Origin: Clostridiales bacterium
Lineage (GTDB): Bacteria > Bacillota_A > Clostridia > Christensenellales > Pumilibacteraceae
Direction: 5' to 3'
DNA: 20,439 nucleotides
Assembly (NCBI GenBank): GCA_031264755.1
Contig: JAISDO010000019.1
Location: 1 to 20,439 of the forward strand
Shown: positions 15,441-20,439 of the stretch, piece by piece
How positions within the stretch are numbered: position 1 is the stretch's first letter
Layout of the letters: each line of letters begins with the position of its first letter
The notes under the pieces: generated by a model
Seen by the model: the letters and a program-made list of their open reading frames with translations, nothing else
The model's database searches: none
Told to the model about the DNA's origin: nothing
Made by a program: the position numbers and the translations under genes

Positions 15441-15449
15441 ATTATATCA
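15441..15449 (-). promoter_or_regulatory. Extended -10 promoter of the FRG gene
   Basis: TGATATAAT on the minus strand is a perfect extended -10. No good -35 is seen 17 bases upstream. Transcription would start near 15434, with a leader of about 55 bases carrying the AAGGAG site. Confidence 0.5.
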
Positions 15450-15819
15450 TATTTATTAACAAATATTAAACTCAAGTGTAACTATTAGCCTATACAATAT
15501 TTTACAAATCAAATTTGGAGAGTCTTGTATACACAAAAACATGCAAATATTATAAATAGAAATCTCAAATGCAATAAAGAAGTGATTGTGAATAGAGTAG
15601 AGCACTAGTAGCACGAGGATGTGACTTATCCTTATCATTGTGTTGACCGTAGATACATATCTCAAACTGTGTCCGAATACTGTTTTCCTCAAATCTTATT
15701 CAAGCAGTATAATGCAAGTAATGTGATATATCTATACAAATAACACCCCTCTTGCAAACTAGTGTTATACAAGAGTAGTGTTGTTTGATTAATGATTGCC
15801 TAATCTGCCAATCTTTAGC
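15450..15819. other. Gene-poor stretch with no supported gene
   Basis: Short frames are open here, but none has a start context or a recognisable domain. On the minus strand, a frame without a start codon (about 15562-15696) reads EENSIRTQFEICIYGQHND and looks more like coding sequence than its surroundings; it could be the remnant of a lost gene. A hairpin (15742-15782) closes the small-protein cluster to its right. Confidence 0.4.
15742..15782 (-). terminator. Hairpin closing the small membrane-protein cluster
   Basis: Arms 15742-15754 (AACACCCCTCTTG) and 15770-15782 (CAAGAGTAGTGTT) pair over 11 of 13 positions with a 15-base loop. On the minus strand it lies 38 bases after the stop codon at 15820 and is followed by ATTTGTATAG. 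Confidence 0.5.
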
Positions 15820-15957
15820 TCAATTTTTGTATAATACTTTGTACAGTATAATTATACTGACCAACATCAATACCATACTGACAAAATTGACAAAGCTTAT
15901 CCACTGGCTAGGCAATACTATTATTGTTACAAAAGTAGAAACATATAATATTGTCAT
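15820..15957 (-). CDS. Small hydrophobic protein, 45 residues
   Basis: An ATG at 15957 opens 45 codons ending in TGA at 15820-15822. The ATG overlaps the TGA of the preceding small frame in an ATGA arrangement, a sign of coupled translation. The protein starts MTILYVSTFVTIIVLPSQW and ends ILYKVLYKN. Two hydrophobic stretches (about 2-16 and 21-39) and a basic C-terminus suggest a small membrane protein. No family was recognised. An opposing plus-strand frame (15785-16006) overlaps it, but lacks such coupling. There is no Shine-Dalgarno, so expression would depend on the upstream frame. Existence is an inference from gene arrangement and composition. Confidence 0.5.
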   Translation of the reverse strand: MTILYVSTFVTIIVLPSQWISFVNFVSMVLMLVSIIILYKVLYKN

Positions 15958-16121
15958 TTTGGCCGTTGTATTCGGTATATCAATTGCTTGGTTCTATATC
16001 TCCTGAGCACTTTGACAGCACACACCATACCCACAACTATAGTTACAATAACAGCTACAACCCAAAGTATAACAAAAATATTATCCAAAGTTGCATTAAT
16101 ACCAACATACCTCAATTGCAA
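15954..16121 (-). CDS. Small single-span membrane protein, about 55 residues
   Basis: An open frame from a TTG at 16121 to the TGA at 15954-15956. It encodes a polar N-terminus ending in NATLDN, one strong hydrophobic span (VILWVVAVIVTIVVGMVCAV, about residues 17-36) and a very basic tail (KVLRRYRTKQLIYRIQRPK). This layout is typical of small bacterial membrane proteins with the tail in the cytoplasm. The start is uncertain: the TTG has no ribosome site, and a GAGG lies eight bases before an in-frame ATT. It begins six bases after the stop of the frame at 16128 and overlaps the next by ATGA. No family recognised. Confidence 0.5.
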   Translation of the reverse strand: MQLRYVGINATLDNIFVILWVVAVIVTIVVGMVCAVKVLRRYRTKQLIYRIQRPK

Positions 16122-16127
16122 TCACAA

Positions 16128-16430
16128 TTATACGGTCCAATCGTCATAACCTGTAATAATACCTAGCCAGTTCCAGTTGCGAGCAACCTTGTACCATCTA
16201 CCACTTTCCATTATCCTTATTGCCGCAATCAAAGCATTGTTGGCTGCAAAAGATATTCCAAACAAAAATGGAGCAAGAAACAAAGCAGCAACAGATATTG
16301 CACCAAGCACAACTGGACCAACAATTGCAGGTGTGCTAATAGCAGCCATTAGAGCATACAATGCACCGACTACCAAAGCTGTCGCACCCAAAAACATGTA
16401 CGCTTTAACTTCGTTAGTCAAATAATTCAC
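16128..16430 (-). CDS. Hydrophobic membrane protein, start uncertain, possibly frameshifted at its 5' end
   Basis: From a GTG at 16430, 100 residues with three hydrophobic segments rich in Ala, Gly and Val (about 10-30, 34-55 and 56-72), then ARNWNWLGIITGYDDWTV. The same frame stays open upstream to 16571 without ATG, GTG or TTG and reads like protein: KVWWIHEDANGNVYIKEDS, later WFQAGSEVRGPYSPTDL. An ATG at 16564 is out of frame by one base: adding one A to the AAA at 16557-16559 would give MRKVWWIHEDANG and a protein of about 145 residues. So the gene may be recently frameshifted, may use programmed slippage, or the base may be a sequencing error. No family was recognised. It is followed at once by two smaller membrane-protein frames. 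Confidence 0.5.
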   Translation of the reverse strand: MNYLTNEVKAYMFLGATALVVGALYALMAAISTPAIVGPVVLGAISVAALFLAPFLFGISFAANNALIAAIRIMESGRWYKVARNWNWLGIITGYDDWTV

Positions 16431-16754
16431 ACCTGCAAGGTCAGTTGGAGAATACGGTCCCCTTACCTCACTACCAGCCTGAAACCACGCCCTAGATTGA
16501 GTAGAATCTTCTTTTATATAGACATTGCCATTAGCATCCTCATGTATCCACCATACTTTCTCATATAGGTATTATGCTACATTTCTCAACATGCTTTACA
16601 CTCTCTCGTTGTCTTATTTATGTGGCTCTCCACTGGTATAGTCCTAGTCTTAGGTACCTTTATGTACAATCAGATACCTCAAACTACTCTCTATACTCTA
16701 CTCAACTACCGAGACCTATACACCCCTCTCCCCAATCTTACATCTTTATCTAAG

Positions 16755-16803
16755 TTGACAATTTTTTGATATCTAGTAAACTAGATATATCTAGTTTTGT
16801 CAA
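16755..16803. repeat. Near-concentric double inverted repeat with ATATCTAGT boxes
   Basis: An inner palindrome, ATATCTAGT (16769-16777) and ACTAGATAT (16780-16788), lies inside an outer repeat, TTGACAA (16755-16761) and TTGTCAA (16797-16803). Their centres differ by half a base. A third direct copy of ATATCTAGT overlaps at 16787-16795. The outer arms match -35 hexamers on both strands, so this could be an operator controlling divergent promoters. Confidence 0.6.
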
Positions 16804-16880
16804 TCTATTTTTGACATTTTTTGTCTTCTTATTTTAGTATTATCTAACTTGTTAAGCATATTCAATTTTGACTGATGTAC

Positions 16881-16909
16881 TTGTTTTAATGTTGCATATA
16901 TGTTATACT
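16881..16909 (+). promoter_or_regulatory. Promoter of the PNPOx-like gene
   Basis: TTGTTT (16881-16886) and TATACT (16904-16909) are 17 bases apart. Transcription would start near 16916 and give a 31-base leader containing AGGAGG. A 10-base direct repeat, TAAGCATATT, stands at 16855-16864 and again at 16909-16918, on either side of this promoter. Confidence 0.55.
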
Positions 16910-16928
16910 AAGCATATTGATCTATAAT

Positions 16929-16934
16929 AGGAGG
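16929..16934 (+). promoter_or_regulatory. Shine-Dalgarno that sets the PNPOx-like start
   Basis: A perfect AGGAGG, 12 bases before the ATG at 16947. It lies inside the longer frame that opens with a TTG at 16917, so that earlier start is unlikely. Confidence 0.75.
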
Positions 16935-16946
16935 ATTATATATACA

Positions 16947-17354
16947 ATGACTCTTCAAGAATTTAATATACTGTTGCCTGCACACACGGCAGGATCGTTG
17001 GCTACATGTGACTCCAGAGGCAATCCTGACATAAGAGGGTGGCAATGGCAGGGGGTCTATCAAGGCAAAATATATTTGTGTACTAACAATACAAAAACTG
17101 TCTACAAACAAATACTTGCCAATCCTAATATTGCCTTTTTTGCTATTAATGACAAAGGTGCATTTAGGGTGTATGCTCAAGCCAAGCCTGTAGACAATGA
17201 GACTTTGGTAGCGGAGATACACTCAACTCTATCCACTGAGGTCAAGCAATATTATCCTACGCCACAAAGCAACGGATTGGTTATACTAGAGTTGTTACAA
17301 GGACATATTGATGTTGCAGTACATGGACAATCACCTCAAAGAATTGAACTCTGA
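16947..17354 (+). CDS. Pyridoxamine 5'-phosphate oxidase-like split-barrel protein
   Basis: A 135-residue small flavoprotein-like protein of the PNPOx superfamily. The order of elements is typical: an N-terminal helix (MTLQEFNILLP), a first strand pair GSLATCDSRGNPDIRGWQ, then GKIYLCTNNTKTVYKQILANPNIAFFAI, which corresponds to the F(T)xxxxxKxxxLxxNPxV block that binds FMN, and a C-terminal LELLQGHIDVAV strand. Such proteins in anaerobes are usually annotated as PNPOx family with no known substrate, and are not true PdxH. The start at 16947 follows a perfect AGGAGG. It is convergent with trxB, from which it is separated by a hairpin. CTAG-rich dyads and repeats lie upstream. Confidence 0.85.
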   Translation: MTLQEFNILLPAHTAGSLATCDSRGNPDIRGWQWQGVYQGKIYLCTNNTKTVYKQILANPNIAFFAINDKGAFRVYAQAKPVDNETLVAEIHSTLSTEVKQYYPTPQSNGLVILELLQGHIDVAVHGQSPQRIEL

Positions 17355-17391
17355 TAAACTCTAGATTGTCTTGCGTATACTTTGCTTGTCA

Positions 17392-17426
17392 AGCACTTAG
17401 TACAATTGAGCATAGTACTAAGTGCT
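17392..17426. terminator. Bidirectional terminator-type hairpin, 12-bp perfect stem
   Basis: AGCACTTAGTAC (17392-17403) is exactly complementary to 17415-17426 with an 11-base loop. It lies between the convergent PNPOx-like gene and trxB. No U-tract is present on either side. Confidence 0.7.
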
Positions 17427-17445
17427 ACAAACTCAAAGATTGGTA

Positions 17446-18378
17446 TTATTTTTTGGCATATACTACGCTTCCTAGTATTGTACATACGGCTACAGCACCA
17501 TCACTACAAGCTATAATAACTTGCTTGATACTATCTGACCTTACGTCACCTATTGCATATATTCCTGGTTTGGATGTACGCATACGATTGTCAGTTATTA
17601 TGGCACCATTCTTATCTGTGTCCACCTGACCGAATACTAAGTGGCTATTAGGCATAGTACCCAATGCCACAAACAAAGCTTGTATGTTGGCTATATATTG
17701 CTTGCCATTGGCATCCATGGCTGTTACTGTGTCGACTACTTCTCTCATGCCTTTTTTGACTGTTCCCACATTGCTTATACGTGCGTTGTATACAACATTG
17801 ACTTTGGGAGAGTTTTGCAACAATTTGACATGGTCAGGCAATCCCTTGAGTTTGTCAGTAGGTACAAACATAGTCAATTGACTAACTATAGGCTCCAAGT
17901 AGATAGCATCAGTTGTAGTATGCACGGTACCACCTGCAATTGCTACAGGCATGTTTTTGAAAAAAGCTCCATCACATGTGGCACAGTAGGATATACCATT
18001 GCCTGTCAATTCGTCTTCTCTGCCTATGCCCAGTTTTTTGCTACCTGCACCTGTGGCTATTATTATAGAGTTGGCACTGATTGTTGTGCCATCATCTAGT
18101 ATTATAGTCTTGTTGTCGCAGTTTAGCTTGGATATTGTGGCATACTCTATCTCTGCTCCGGACGCCAATGCCTGTTCTTCCATTTTGAGAGCTAGATCCA
18201 TGCCACTAGTTGTGACAAAACTAGGATAATTGTCTATACGTTCAGTGCTAGCCATAACACCACCTAGTATAGAACTCTCTATCAACAATACACTCTTGTT
18301 GGCACGTCCAGCATATATGGCAGCAGTGAGTCCACCAGGACCACCGCCTATTATAATTATATCATAATGATTCTTCAT
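17446..18378 (-). CDS. trxB: Thioredoxin reductase-like flavoprotein lacking NADPH motifs (possible FFTR)
   Basis: A 310-residue flavoprotein of the low-molecular-weight thioredoxin reductase fold. The FAD site is complete: GGGPGGLTAAIYAGRA (11-26), IIIATGAGSKKLG (105-117) and GIYAIGDVR near 272-280. The redox pair is C132-A-T-C135, which would reduce thioredoxin. In the NADPH domain the GxGxxA/S loop reads AGGTVHTTTDA (148-158), and the HRRxxxR motif that grips the NADPH phosphate is replaced by FVPTDKLKG (171-179). Both losses are known from ferredoxin-dependent flavin thioredoxin reductases of Clostridia, so reduction by ferredoxin is an attractive inference. A consensus promoter ends six bases before the ATG, which predicts a leaderless message. 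Neighbours do not include trxA or ferredoxin. Confidence 0.92.
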   Translation of the reverse strand: MKNHYDIIIIGGGPGGLTAAIYAGRANKSVLLIESSILGGVMASTERIDNYPSFVTTSGMDLALKMEEQALASGAEIEYATISKLNCDNKTIILDDGTTISANSIIIATGAGSKKLGIGREDELTGNGISYCATCDGAFFKNMPVAIAGGTVHTTTDAIYLEPIVSQLTMFVPTDKLKGLPDHVKLLQNSPKVNVVYNARISNVGTVKKGMREVVDTVTAMDANGKQYIANIQALFVALGTMPNSHLVFGQVDTDKNGAIITDNRMRTSKPGIYAIGDVRSDSIKQVIIACSDGAVAVCTILGSVVYAKK

Positions 18379-18384
18379 ATCTCT

Positions 18385-18413
18385 AGTATACCATTATACA
18401 ACTGTCAGGTCAA
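18385..18413 (-). promoter_or_regulatory. trxB promoter, leaderless
   Basis: On the minus strand TTGACC (18408-18413) and TATACT (18385-18390) are exactly 17 bases apart, with TGG before the -10 as an extended element. Only six bases (AGAGAT) separate the -10 from the ATG, so transcription should begin at the A of the start codon. Confidence 0.75.
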
Positions 18414-18535
18414 CCTAACAATGCAGACAAGTTTATATTTATACACCAATCTAATGCAAAGATTGTAGACATACTATATCAAGTATCAATAGCAAATAGT
18501 AGCCAAATTATTAGTTGGCAAACTTAAAACAATAT

Positions 18536-20128
18536 TCAATCACTGAGCATATACTCTACTCCAAATGGATCAAAAAAATCATGTCCATCTATGCCATCAT
18601 ATACTACATTGTGTTGCACAATATTGCTGACATTGAGTGTGATAAGACCACGTTTGGAGCATTCTGTTATTCCGTCAAGTTCGGCTACCATACCTTTGGC
18701 AACTGTGTCAATCACACCAAAGTGCAGGTTGTTGAAGACAATATTTTGTATGGGACTCTCAGGAAGAGCGTATATAAAGATACAGGCATTCCGGACCCCT
18801 GTACAAACAATATTCTCAAATTTGAGATTGTCAATTGCAGGCGTACCTTTGTTGGGCAATTGTGGTTTGCGAGATTGTATGTGTTCGGTGTTGCTATTGT
18901 CACCGTTATAGAAGCAGTTGATAGATATTGGAGTGGCTACATCTATCATAATTATATTTTTGAGAGACAAATTCTTGATACTGCCACCACTACCTCTATA
19001 GCTTTGGCTACTCAATCCCCTATTTGCACTTATGATAAGACATTGATAGACATACATATTGTATAGCCCTGCACCCAATTGATGCCCTATAGTTATGCCC
19101 GAATGCCCTTGACGCAGTACACAATTGCGTATAATTATGTTTTTGCAAGGCTTATTCAATGAATTTGCCACCTCAAACTTGCAGGCTTTGACAGATATGC
19201 AATTGTCATTGACTGTTATGTTGCAACCAATTATTGCTGTGTTGTCACAAGATTCGGGATTGATACCGTCGTTGTTGAGAGATTGGTTGAGGCTAACAAT
19301 ATTGGTATCATATATGCCCACATTGTTGCAAAAAAACGAGTGTATACACCAACAAGCCGAATTAACATAATTGTTGCCATGCAACAATATATTGCTACAA
19401 CCATTCAAAAATAGCAACTTGGGTCTAGCTATATTTTTGTTGTTGGCATCAGCTTTCCATATACTATCTTTGGCATTGCCGTCAATTGTCCCTTTGCCTA
19501 CTATATTGATATTGCTAGCACCATAAGCACACAATAGTGGTTGATAGCTCTCTATGGGCATACCTTGCCAATAAGATATATGTATGACTTTTGGCTGTAC
19601 ATTGGATTGTCTATCATAGTTAGTATTGGGTTGTTGATATCCTGTCACCTTGCCCGGCAAGACCTTGTAGTCAGACATGTAAGTAGAACCTAACAATACG
19701 GCTCCTTCTTTGAGCTCTATTGTTATGTTGGATTTGAGTGTGACTGGTGATATTAGATAGGTACCCTGTGGTATAACTATCCTACCATTGGATGGACAAA
19801 AGTCTATGGCTGCTTGCAATGCCTTAGTATCTAGAGCAAAACCATCTCTAGTTGGCAAAAAGTCAAGCAGATTGATAGCCACACTCTCAGCAGCAGTCCT
19901 AAATTCTGTACTAATTATATTACCATCTTCAAACCAGACTTGCACATAATAAGGAGTATCTGGACTAAGATCAAACAATGATATAATGTTGTGATTAGAT
20001 TTTATGCCTATCTCTACACCATTGAGCATAACAGTATACTCTAGGTTGTTGTGATAGACCAACTCGTTGACTAGCTCTAAGCATACTGAGACACTACTTA
20101 TGCTTAACAATTTGATTTCTTTTGTCAT
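18536..20128 (-). CDS. Glycoside hydrolase family 28 (polygalacturonase-like), cytoplasmic, with altered active-site motifs
   Basis: A 530-residue protein. Residues 1-80 look like a fibronectin-III-type N-terminal module (SLFDLSPDTPYYVQVWFEDG). A right-handed beta-helix follows from about residue 95, starting DTKALQAAIDFCPSNGRIVIPQGTY in two steps. GH28 landmarks are present but altered: NTD is NND (285-287, D287 kept), the catalytic DD is DN (308-309), GHG is GHS (341-343), and RIK after RGL is replaced by SSQ (373-375). There is no signal peptide, so it acts inside the cell, as do many Firmicutes GH28 proteins thought to cut imported oligosaccharides. With one catalytic Asp changed to Asn, activity on ordinary polygalacturonate is doubtful. 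No transporter or uronate gene lies beside it. A TATAAT at 20145-20150 predicts a leader of about 10 bases. Confidence 0.88.
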   Translation of the reverse strand: MTKEIKLLSISSVSVCLELVNELVYHNNLEYTVMLNGVEIGIKSNHNIISLFDLSPDTPYYVQVWFEDGNIISTEFRTAAESVAINLLDFLPTRDGFALDTKALQAAIDFCPSNGRIVIPQGTYLISPVTLKSNITIELKEGAVLLGSTYMSDYKVLPGKVTGYQQPNTNYDRQSNVQPKVIHISYWQGMPIESYQPLLCAYGASNINIVGKGTIDGNAKDSIWKADANNKNIARPKLLFLNGCSNILLHGNNYVNSACWCIHSFFCNNVGIYDTNIVSLNQSLNNDGINPESCDNTAIIGCNITVNDNCISVKACKFEVANSLNKPCKNIIIRNCVLRQGHSGITIGHQLGAGLYNMYVYQCLIISANRGLSSQSYRGSGGSIKNLSLKNIIMIDVATPISINCFYNGDNSNTEHIQSRKPQLPNKGTPAIDNLKFENIVCTGVRNACIFIYALPESPIQNIVFNNLHFGVIDTVAKGMVAELDGITECSKRGLITLNVSNIVQHNVVYDGIDGHDFFDPFGVEYMLSD

Positions 20129-20144
20129 TTATATATTATTATCC

Positions 20145-20150
20145 ATTATA
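20145..20150 (-). promoter_or_regulatory. -10 box of the GH28 gene
   Basis: A perfect TATAAT on the minus strand, 16 bases before the ATG, so the leader would be about 10 bases. No convincing -35 or Shine-Dalgarno is visible. Confidence 0.4.
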
Positions 20151-20201
20151 TGCTGTATTAATTTTGTTTTTTGTTTGTGGGTTGTACTATCTCAACATTG
20201 T

Positions 20202-20439
20202 CTAAGGGCAGCAATCTAACAAGCTAGAGATGTATGGGCGTTGGGCTATCCTTGCTGTTATGGTATCGGTCCAACTATCTACCATGTAGCCACAAGTTGT
20301 GCAACTTTGGTATCTATCTACACCACCACCAAACGAATGACTGTTGTAGATTGTCTGATTGCACAAGTGACATTTGGCTGTGTGTCCTCCTGCATTGGCA
20401 CTGTACGACAATGACAAATTCGAGTGATGGTAGCAATCT
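20202..20439 (-). CDS. C-terminal end of a CxxC-repeat (zinc-ribbon-like) protein, cut by window edge
   Basis: The frame is open to the right edge and ends at the TAG at 20202-20204, so only about the last 78 residues are seen. They contain HTAKCHLCN, then a block SHSFGGGVDRYQSCTTCGY with a second CxxC, and end SSLLDCCP. A CxxC pair, a histidine stretch and a YxxCxxCGY block are typical of the small Cys/His repeats at the ends of surface proteins in Clostridia, which may bind metal. The in-frame TTG at 20417 is not taken as the start, because coding-like sequence (HHSNLSLSYS) continues upstream. Product and function are not known. Confidence 0.6.
   Translation of the reverse strand, partial: DCYHHSNLSLSYSANAGGHTAKCHLCNQTIYNSHSFGGGVDRYQSCTTCGYMVDSWTDTITARIAQRPYISSLLDCCP

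Larger units (their letters stand above)
16572..16946. other. Intergenic region upstream of the PNPOx-like gene, with dyads and promoter-like boxes
   Basis: About 375 bases without a supported gene. The part 16600-16740 is pyrimidine-rich on the plus strand and blocked by stops on the minus strand. It holds a small hairpin (GGTA, CCTA and their complements near 16636-16660), the composite dyad at 16755-16803, several TTGACA boxes (16755, 16811, and a reverse one at 16798-16803), two copies of TAAGCATATT and the PNPOx promoter. A short regulatory RNA is possible but not shown. Confidence 0.4.

Noticed and set aside
15456..15692. Minus-strand 78-codon frame
   Set aside because: It starts with a TTG without a ribosome site, has irregular composition, and another frame in the same place looks more coding-like.
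15785..16006. Plus-strand hydrophobic frame of 73 codons
   Set aside because: No ribosome site, and it opposes the minus-strand frames that show ATGA coupling and a closing hairpin. Both readings are hydrophobic, so this remains the main alternative.
15890..16095. DnaA-box-like sequences (TTATCCACT, TTATCCAAA) as a sign of oriC
   Set aside because: Only two imperfect boxes, one inside a putative gene; no cluster, no dnaA nearby, no AT-rich unwinding element with spacing.
16574..16745. Short plus-strand frames in the pyrimidine-rich stretch
   Set aside because: Two overlapping frames of about 50 codons are open, neither with a ribosome site or known features; the composition bias explains the absence of stops.

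Overview
The window is AT-rich (roughly one third G+C by eye) with tightly packed genes, standard stop-codon usage and a rpmH-rnpA-yidD-yidC-khpB (jag) cluster. KhpB/Jag, a YidC of the Firmicutes layout and a thioredoxin reductase that seems to have lost its NADPH motifs point to an anaerobic Bacillota bacterium, most likely an uncultured member of the Clostridia. TGA is used as a stop and TGG for Trp, so it is not a Mollicute code. No rRNA, tRNA, CRISPR array, IS element or oriC was found.

Layout. (1) 1-1454: the first 33 codons of a type III restriction-modification methyltransferase run off the left edge on the minus strand; a divergent Xer-type tyrosine recombinase follows on the plus strand. 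(2) 1519-4671: a membrane-anchored WG-repeat protein, a YgjP-like zinc metallopeptidase, a flavin-reductase-like split-barrel protein and a membrane-anchored DUF2726 protein, with a 16-bp perfect terminator-type hairpin between the first two. (3) 4816-8191 (minus): khpB, yidC, yidD, rnpA, rpmH, the conserved membrane-insertion/RNase P/L34 cluster, with its own consensus promoter lying over the 3' end of the gene before it. dnaA and mnmE/mnmG/rsmG are not beside it. (4) 8288-14028 (minus): an ElaA-like acetyltransferase coupled to an iron-type alcohol dehydrogenase, an APC-family amino-acid permease and the RNA-binding factor Tex. (5) 14233-16900: a solitary FRG-domain gene, then a gene-poor stretch in which I read three tandem small hydrophobic proteins on the minus strand (two of them below the usual size cutoff and overlapping by ATGA), and a near-concentric double dyad at 16755-16803. 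(6) 16947-20439: a PNPOx-like protein, convergent trxB, a cytoplasmic GH28 protein with altered catalytic motifs, and the C-terminal end of a CxxC-repeat protein leaving the right edge.

The most interesting points are: thioredoxin reductase without NADPH-binding motifs (possible ferredoxin-dependent type); a GH28 enzyme with Asn in place of one of the catalytic Asp pair; several consensus promoters whose -10 box sits so close to the start codon that the mRNA should be leaderless; an apparently unannotated cluster of small membrane proteins, the first with a possible one-base frameshift; and repeated long perfect hairpins without U-tracts at gene ends. Function calls rest on motif recognition by eye; no database search was run.
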